Positions 57,152 to 64,000 of a stretch of DNA of 64,000 nucleotides are shown one piece after another; within the stretch, counting starts at the first letter, position 1; each line of letters starts with the position of its first letter. The stretch is from Gnetum montanum (lineage: Eukaryota; Streptophyta; Gnetopsida; Gnetales; Gnetaceae). The DNA is taken from assembly GCA_015680685.1 (NCBI GenBank), contig MNCI01002706.1, forward strand, positions 742,912 through 806,911, given 5' to 3'. The notes under the pieces are model-generated. The model saw only the letters and a list, made by a program, of their open reading frames with translations. It did no database searches and was not told the origin of the DNA. The position numbers and the translations under genes are program-made.

Positions 57152-58537
57152 TGTAACAGCCCGTGATTCAATGAAGGTTGATGACCTCTTTACTACGTAA
57201 GCCCAATAAAGGCAAGTTGTTAAAGATGAATAATATTGTTAATTTTGTCATGAATATTTAATTTTTACTATATGGTAAATTTTTAGTACCCATGTTTACT
57301 TTTCTTTTACGATTATGTGTGTTTAATTATTTTCTTTACCTATCATCGGTGTGCACTAACTAGATGGATGAGTTGTGGCTCCGATTCATTGATAAGGAAA
57401 GGAGAGACAAATCCCAAAAAACTGAACCATTTTTGTAGCCCTAGTGTAACTAGCGTTGGCCCCAAGGGGGCAGTTCTCATGGAGGCTATGGCATGGGCAT
57501 GGTAATGGTATGACTATGATGGCATGGCATGTGATTTATCTATGTGTAATTTTAATTTTTAATTTGGTCATTAGTTAAGATAATGAGGAGGAGGGTAGAT
57601 AAGTCACATGGGTCTTGAGAGTATATAGGAGAAGGCAGCTAGGTCACATGGGTTGGGGGTAGATGGATTAGGGAGAAGCCTTCAAGTACCACACACTTCC
57701 TCAACCCAAAGCATTTGGTCTTTTAGCCCTTTGTTTGAGGTGCTGCTAGGTGGAAGGAGTGTGGAGGACTTGCTAATCATTCATCAAGGTCAAGGGCAAT
57801 CAAGAGTCTTAGACATCAATCCCTAGTGAGTAATCTTGGCCCCCTTTTCTTGGTTGATCCATTTCATCCTACTTTGCATAGATCAAGATTAGGTTTTGTT
57901 TTAGTTGATGTAAATCTTATAAATCTGATGTATTTTTGATTAGGTATTACTATAAACATTCTAGATCTATAAATTCAATGCTAGATCTATTGTTTTAATT
58001 GCTCTAAATTTCTTTTTATCAATTATGTATTTTGAGAGCTTAGGATTGGTAGAATAATGCTTGGTAAAATGTTCATATCTCTCTCTCTCTATGCATTGAA
58101 TTAGATTATGACTAGCTATTGTTAAATTCCTTAAGATATTATCTATAACTTTCATGAAGGAATCATATTGAAATTAGACGTAGAACATGCATTATAAGTT
58201 ATTCTTTCAACATTGTCTAGAATTATAGCAATTTTAGTAGGGTTTGGTCATGATGTTATATCTCTAAATTTGTTAATGATTTAGATCTAAAGTTTTATTG
58301 TGACTGAGTTAGGGGCAAAAGCACCCAGATCTAGGTGGTAGCATCGATAATTGACATGTATATTGAGAGTTATGATCCAACCTTTATTATTGTCCTAACT
58401 TGATCTATTCTCTATTGCACAAATTTATTAAATATTCATAATGAAATTAACAATATCATTTATCTTTAACAACTTGCCTATATTGGGCTTACATAGCAAA
58501 GAGGCCATCAACCTTCACTAAATCATGGGCTATTACA
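57152..58537. mobile_element. Two LTR starts facing each other (79-bp inverted repeats)
   Basis: 57152-57230 (tgtaacagcccgtgattca...) and the reverse complement of 58459-58537 (tgtaatagcccatgattta...) agree at about 85% or more. The right one is a true - strand 3' LTR start because a polypurine tract and a - strand pol end adjoin it. The left one starts a second LTR on the + strand. TATA-like 'gtatatagg' at about 57620 (+). CT microsatellite at 58079-58092. The LTR ends meet somewhere in between and were not resolved. Confidence 0.65.
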
Positions 58538-58556
58538 TCCTCCACCCCCACTCCAC
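58538..58556 (-). other. Polypurine tract (- strand element)
   Basis: Reads GTGGAGTGGGGGTGGAGGA on the - strand, ending at the LTR start TGTAATAGCCC. Confidence 0.8.
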
Positions 58557-58599
58557 ATTCCAAACACCACACCAACCCCTCCTCCCTAGGAATCTTCCT

Positions 58600-59270
58600 C
58601 CTATAAGATCTCAAGATGGGCTTCATACATATCAAACTCAAGTTCCCAAGTTGATTCTTGAGGACCATGATGACTACACAAGACCTTCATCATTGAAACT
58701 ACTTTGCTTTGTAGTTTACATATGATGTGATCTATAATCTTAATTAGACATTCAACATAGGAAGTATCAAACTGAAGTTGCACTTCAAACCAATCTACTA
58801 CATGGCTATCATTAAGAATGTAACGTTGCAACATGGATAGATGAAATTCATCATGCATGCTAGAAAGTTATGGTGGCAAACTCATAGGATATGCCACCTC
58901 CCTGATACACTGCAAAACATCAAAGTGCCTAATGTAATGAGGTGCCAATTTATCTTTCTATTCAAAGCACATCAAGCCTTTCAATGGAGAGACTCTAATG
59001 AACACATTGTCACCTACTGCAAACTCAAGAGGCATCCTTCTATGATTTGCATAGCTTGCTTGATGGTCTTGAGCAACCTTGAGCCATGCTCAAATTACCT
59101 TTACCTACTTCGTGATGTGAAGGATAATGTCAAAGCTAATCTGTTATCTATCCTCAATTGCATCCCAACATAACAGTGTTCTACAAGGTCTACCACACAA
59201 GACCTCATATGGTTCTACCTTCAAACTCGCTTGATTGTTGTTGTTGTACACAAACTCTACCTATGGCAAT
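58600..59270 (-). pseudogene. Integrase C-terminus and chromodomain (Ty3 chromovirus relic)
   Basis: On the - strand: EFVYNNNNQASLKVEPYEVL, CGRP, then after stops RMPLEFAVGDNVFIRVSPLK, KLAPHYIRHFDVLQ, REVAYPMSLPP, MHDEFHLSMLQRYILNDSHV, then a chromodomain-like end (VSMMKVLCSHHGPQESTWEL, the V.W..H...E.TWE pattern) in an open frame of 85 codons. This is the Tekay/Del-type order. The catalytic core is missing on the upstream side. Confidence 0.85.
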
Positions 59271-59274
59271 GATG

Positions 59275-59835
59275 AAGGGTAGAGTTACTAGCTAACTTTG
59301 ATTTTACCATTGAGTACCGATTAGGCAAAAGCAATGTGGTTGTTGATGCCTTGAGTTGTATGTCTAGTAATCTCTATAGCTTGGTACTCTGGTATGATGT
59401 GCTAGATGATATCTAGGTAGGGCAACAACATGATCCTTGGTGCATGCAACTTAGGAAATTTGGTGATTCCTTAGTCATGGTAGATATGCTTGGACTACTT
59501 CATTGTAAGGGTTAGATATGTGTACTTGATACCTTACAGTAACGTTTGTTGGAGGAGGCTCACCTTAATTTATTGTCAATGCATTCAAGTAGTGAAAAAA
59601 TGTACCAAAAGCTAAAGAAGTTATACTAGTGACCACGAATGAAGAAGCAAGTTGGAGATTTTGTAGCAAAATTCTTAATCTATCAATAGGTTAAGTTAGA
59701 GCATCAACAACCAAGTGGCTACTTATACCCTAGCATAATTCTAGTGTTGAAGTGGGAGGTAATTGGTATGAAGTTCATTCTCAAATTACCTTGCACTAAG
59801 GGTGGTAAGGCTACTATCCTTGCCATCCTTTGATG
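59275..59835 (+). pseudogene. RNase H end and integrase zinc-binding domain (Ty3 chromovirus relic)
   Basis: On the + strand: ANFDFTIEYRLGKSNVVVDA (RNase H end), RLLEEAHLNLLSMHSSSEKM, YQKLKKLY..PRMKKQVGDF, VAKFLIYQ..KLEHQQPSGY, WEVIGMKFILKLPCTKGG. It stops where the catalytic core should begin. It abuts the - strand relic at about 59270. Confidence 0.83.
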
Positions 59836-60756
59836 ATTGCAAGATGGTTGGATGATGCCATGATTTGATGTTTGTTATGTGTTGGATGATGTAGCTAGCA
59901 TCAAGTTTATGGTTGGTTGAAGATGGGCTTCCTAGAGTTGATCTTTATGATTGACCCTCACTATCATTACACTAGTGTAGCTCTCACTACAGGCTCCATT
60001 TGGTAGAAGATGATGTTCCATTGCTCATTGGTCATTTTGGTTGATTCCTACATAAGCTAGAGATGGGGATTAATTGGGACATCTTTAGCATTGGCATGTG
60101 TGAGAACCTTGGTTGAATCCACTAGGACACCTTGGTTTACTAAGACTAATAGTAAATCCATCCACATGATAATTTGATATTTTGTTGGAAACATTTAATT
60201 TGGAAACTTGAAAGTACTTATGAAAACTTGATACATGTTAACATTGAGTGCAATGTGTGCTAGTCTCCTTTTTTGTTGAATTGATGGATGGAGTGGACAG
60301 ATGTTGGTAATGAGTTATTGCGATGGTCAATTGGATTTTGATCTCATATTTCATAGATAGATGTTTGGTAGTGAAACTATTGTATGTTTTGTAAATATTA
60401 ATATCATGTTTGATGGATGATCTTGGATGATGATAGTGTATGAATGCTTGGATATATTTGCACTAATCTAGTTTGCAAGTTGTCGTGCCCTACTTAGCCC
60501 TATGAGACCTATCCTCATTTAATTGGAAGAAGATGCCAATGTTTCTCACTTAGCAGTAGCTGATATTTTTATTTTATGTATAGGTTTTTTAGGCTAGGAA
60601 GAGCATGGAATATATATGATACTTTGATGATTTTCATAATACATGATGAAGCTATATACTGTTTGGAGTTATATTTGCTATTTCTTATGTAGATGTATGT
60701 TAAGTTGATTCACATTCTTAATCTTAAGTAGTGTTCCTTTTATAGAAGATTGTTTA
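59836..60756. other. No gene recognised
   Basis: AT-rich, no open frame above 60 codons, no repeat matched inside the window. Confidence 0.4.
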
Positions 60757-61597
60757 TGATGAGAGATGAGGTATCCCTATGCTCAACCATACAAATACGA
60801 GCGTCCATGCATGATCCGGTCGAATTCCAAGGACTAAGTGCTTATGCACCTTTGTGGAACAAGGACGAGTTAGTCAATTGTTGTCTTCCCAAGCTTACTT
60901 ATATAGCACGATTGTATGGTTAAGTAAACTTGAGGTACATGATTTTTATAGTTTTTTTATGTTTTCATGTCTTGGTGCTACAAAGGAAGGAGAGAGAGAT
61001 AACTAAGTAACTAATTTAATTTAACTACTTAACTATGCTTTAACTAGTCCTAACACCAGCATCCATTCTCACTTGCCGTACACATCTTGAACCAGTGCAA
61101 CACTACTGGGATTACCAAATGCTAATCGTTACTGGGTTACCAAGCATTGCCCGCATGCTCAAAGTGGTCGTACTGAGTGTGCTTACTTAGGAGAGTTGTA
61201 GGGTGAGAGAGAGAACATTAATTAACTAAGAAAAGCATTAAGTAACATTAATTAACATTAATTAATCTATTTTGAATGTTGCAAGGTTTATCACAAAGTT
61301 CGTCTTTATTGCCACACACAAGGTGTACTCAGGTACACAATGCTCGAATTAAGATCCGTTCACTTTATGACTCCTACTGCTGGCACATAGAAATAATTCT
61401 AACTCTAAGAGGGAGTAAAGGCAAGAGTTTGGGTAAGGGTCTAACTAATCTATTACCAAACCAAGTGCACCCACCTCTGATTTATAGGCAACGAGGAAAG
61501 TCCCGATATCAGATGTCCGATATCTCTTGGAAGGCTCCGATATCGCAAACCTGATATCGCAAATGTGATATTGCAATCCCAATATCATGGTTCATCA
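60757..61597 (-). repeat. LTR of an A-type element, - strand
   Basis: On the - strand it runs TGATGAACC (61597) to ctcatca (60757), 841 bp. It shares the 'ggtaatcccagtagtg', 'gtatggttgagcataggg' and terminal regions with 29154-30040. It is a 3' LTR because a polypurine tract and internal sequence lie on its 61598 side. Not its own element's 5' LTR, which would be beyond the window. Confidence 0.8.
61490..61587 (-). promoter_or_regulatory. Phased CGATATCG-type array plus TATA box (- strand LTR)
   Basis: Sites at 61504, 61518, 61538, 61552, 61566 and 61580 (+ coordinates): read on the - strand the spacing is 14, 14, 14, 20, 14, as in the A' LTRs. TATA ctataaatc on the - strand at 61485-61493. 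Confidence 0.82.
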
Positions 61598-61622
61598 TAA
61601 CCCCCGACTAAATGACATCTCA
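61598..61622 (-). other. Polypurine tract region (- strand A-type element)
   Basis: On the - strand 'gatgtcatttagtcggggg' then tta before the LTR; matches 'ttgtcatttagttgtagggg' at 29132-29151. Confidence 0.65.
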
Positions 61623-63559
61623 TCCTTGAGTTCCATACAAAATATTAGGAAGGTATGGGATTATTGACTTAATGACAACTGATAATGGAACAGGGTGACA
61701 AACTCAAAGTGCTTGATGAATAGATCAACAACACATTACAACATTGGTGTTCATACCCATGGTGGTGAACATTATACATAAATGACATCTAGAATCTTAT
61801 TTGATAGCTTAGAGTGAGAGAAAAGAAGATGAGGTGTGTTTCTGCTGATGCCGAGATTGCGCCTTCCATTGCTTATCCATAAGCACGTGACCAAACTTGA
61901 ACCTTTCATAAACACTCTAGCTCCAATTCGTCCCAAGTGCTCCCTCCTATCCCAATTCATTATTCGTATGATTGCCATCTGCACATACAACATAGCCACA
62001 AATTAGTAAGGATAGATAAACCACAATGTAGTTGATACCTTGCCTCGATATAAAGCACATTGGCTAAGTTGTGGTTATGGCAGATACTAGGTTAGAGGTT
62101 TATTACTGATGACTACCGAAGGTGTAGGGGTGAAACAAGTAGTAGAATGGAAAAATTTGTGACAAGGCCCCCACAACTAAGAGCAAACCTTCGGTAGCAA
62201 TAATATGCAAAAAATAGAAGGAACAAGAAAGATGGAAAAAATAACAATGACGACACTAATAAAATGGATGTCATGGATGGGGATGAAATGAGAAATTTCT
62301 GATTGTAAGAAATATTTAAGGAAAATAATTTAACAATTGCACCATAAAGGAATGTCAGTGGGTCCTCCCCAAAGCAGGCTTATGCCTTTTATGCCCTAAC
62401 AAACCCACAAACCAAAGAGTCTGTAGGCTCTAGGAATGACACATGGAACAAGGGTTAAAAGCTTACCCATAAGAATTTACCAAGGAAAAATAATGCATCA
62501 ACCAAAATATAGACTAATCATAAAATCAAAAATTAGGTGGAAAATGGGAAGAAAGATGGAGAGGAGAAGATGGAATGAAATCCCAAGAGCAAGGTTGTGT
62601 AAAGTCCCTTGTGTATTTTATGGTTAAGGTGACTGGGTAGAACTTATTCCAAATCTGGACTCAAACTAACTACATCCAGTGACCTCACATCAATACACTT
62701 GACTAATCCATCCTCTTGAAGCAACAAAAATACTTCCCCAAAGAGTCACCACCATTCCAAGGAGAGTGAGATGGAGAAGTAGGAAGCGAGAAAGGGCCTT
62801 AGTTAGAGGGAACCTTTAGGCATGGGTCACATGTCTTTCCAGTGCCATAACCAATGCTTGTAGCTCCATATTTCTTTATTATGTCTAAAGGGTGTGCTTT
62901 GAATTTCCACATTTTTTTGCGTGAGAACCACACCATGCAAAGACTTATTATTATTTTTTTCTCAGCTTCCTGATAGTAGGTCAATGTCAGAATGGTAGAA
63001 TACCCATGAAAAGCATCCAAGTAACCAAGAGAATAGCTAGCATAAGTGTGTCGAATCCCCTTGAAGTCACACCCTTTTCAACCATTGAGTCCTTCCTTAG
63101 TTTGAAGAATACAAAGCCAACAATTCATTAACAAATTTATTTAGGAAAATGGATAGTACAGTTCCAAGACAAGGGAGACCACAAAGTTGAATGGATGAAT
63201 GGACAGTATGGACTCATTGCCTTTTTTATCAAAAGAACCATATCTTAGTATCAACATTGAAAATCAAAGGCAAAAACCAAACATTATCAACCAACATCAT
63301 TATAATACAATCCACTGTCATGAGCACTTATTGTAAGATGAATAAAAGTAAATCAAATAAAGAAATAGTAAAAATATGAATGATGGTGTAAGACAAAAAA
63401 AAAAGTAAAATTGAAAAATGTGCAAAACAAAAATGTGTAAAAAAAAAATACAAAGGGAACTGCGGGCTTTGAATGGTTAGCATTGGTGGTCGTATCACCC
63501 ATGACTGAGGTGGTAGGAGGCAATCTGAAATAGGGAGCAAGGTTGTCCACCAACAAAGG
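61623..63559 (-). other. Internal spacer of the - strand A-type element, no additional ORF
   Basis: Holds the conserved block (62350-62400) and a region T-rich on the - strand (63320-63460) like the spacers at 17440 and 24360. Only about 0.75 kb separates the conserved block from the LTR (3.8 kb in A'), and no trace of the additional ORF or coiled coil is readable, so that part is deleted or was never present. Confidence 0.5.
62350..62400 (-). other. Conserved non-coding block, copy 3
   Basis: On the - strand: 'gttagggcata', 'ggcataagcctgctttggg' and 'gaggacccact', matching 18582-18650 and 25315-25372. Confidence 0.6.
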
Positions 63560-63742
63560 TAGCATTGGTACTAGCTATCCTAGGCTCATGGAAAGGTTTG
63601 GTTTGTTGGACATTGATCAATAGTTTCTTGTCTGAGCTCTCAGGTTTGTAAATCATCATGTCCCCTAAAGGAAAAGTTGCATGAATGACATAAGGTCCTT
63701 TCCACAACGTTTGAAATTTGGTTTGTTGTGGCACATGTGTGG
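63560..63742 (-). pseudogene. Integrase C-terminal fragment (A-type Ty3 element)
   Basis: On the - strand: VPQQTKFQTLWKGPYVIHAT, GDMMIYKPE, LLINVQQTKPFHEP, the usual 'F...W.GPY.I......G...L' end of Ty3 integrases, placed before the spacer as in the old element (17150-17330). Upstream part cut off by the LTR at 63743. Confidence 0.65.
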
Positions 63743-64000
63743 TGATGAGACGCGACATGCATAGCGCTACGATATCGCGGCCTCCGCAATATCACATCCC
63801 CTGCGATATCGCGGTCCATCACCATATCTATAAATAAGAGGTGGCACTCCCTTCATTTCCAAATCCTGGCTAGAAGTAGCAAAGCTCTGGCAGTTTGAAC
63901 ACTCCAGAGCTAGATTAATTTCCCATGTGCCCGCAGTAGGAGTCCTAGAGTGAACGGCTCTTTATTCGAGCAACTTTGTAACCTGAACACAAGTTGTGTA
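63743..64000 (+). repeat. A-type LTR, + strand, 5' part only
   Basis: TGATGAGACGCG start directly adjoining the interrupted integrase, then array, TATA and leader; runs off the window. Confidence 0.65.
63753..63838 (+). promoter_or_regulatory. Phased array with 17-bp spacing plus TATA box
   Basis: Sites at 63753 (cgacatgc), 63770 (cgatatcg), 63787 (caatatca), 63804 (cgatatcg) and 63822 (ccatatct): spacing 17, 17, 17, 18. TATA ctataaata at 63829, overlapping the last site. Confidence 0.7.

Noticed and set aside
58079-58092. CT microsatellite
   Set aside because: Ordinary simple repeat, no functional inference.

Overview
This window looks like nuclear DNA of a seed plant, most plausibly a gymnosperm (tentative). 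It is AT-rich and dominated by old, nested Ty3-type LTR retrotransposons. It contains one intact host gene with 23 small exons whose introns are swollen by further insertions. Nothing bacterial or organellar was recognised. One large N gap lies at 22078-22793, and single ambiguous bases lie at 25742 and 54020.

Left part (1-31654), all on the + strand: a nested set of retrotransposons. The outermost is an old, heavily mutated Athila/Tat-like Ty3 element (LTR about 1189-2159, PBS 2161, relics of gag, protease, RT, RNase H and integrase, an additional ORF after pol, LTR about 30918-31654). A Ty3 element with 970-bp LTRs (9406-16103, here called family B) lies between its RNase H and integrase. 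A pol-less relative of the outer element (21598-30040, here called A') is inserted inside the additional ORF. The two halves of that ORF (19600-21597 and 30041-30700) are collinear with the intact copy carried by A'.

Middle part (35174-55929), - strand: a complete gene for a peroxisomal long-chain acyl-CoA synthetase of the plant LACS6/LACS7 type. I could join 23 exons, all with GT-AG introns and consistent phase, into 694 codons plus stop. The protein starts with a PTS2 peroxisomal signal and ends without a PTS1. Intron 3 holds a LINE remnant joined to a GC-rich block. Intron 12 holds a well-preserved non-autonomous LTR element (41604-48118) with a perfect 5-bp target duplication. Intron 18 holds family-B-like LTR material. 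All three insertions are antisense to the gene. Four ACGT-core (G-box/ABRE-type) sites lie within 460 bp upstream of the start codon.

Right part (56580-64000): more retroelement debris. This includes two LTR starts facing each other, two pieces of a chromovirus-like pol joined in opposite orientation, a - strand LTR with adjoining internal sequence, and the start of another LTR that runs off the window.

The most unusual signal is a shared LTR architecture. Upstream of the TATA box, different LTR families carry arrays of 8-bp palindrome-like sites with fixed centre spacing. Family A uses a GATATC core at 14-14-14-19/20-14 bp, with a 17-bp variant at 63753. Family B uses AGATGTCT/AGACATCT at 20 and 14 bp. 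The spacing is preserved between copies even where individual sites have mutated. I know of no named system with this layout.
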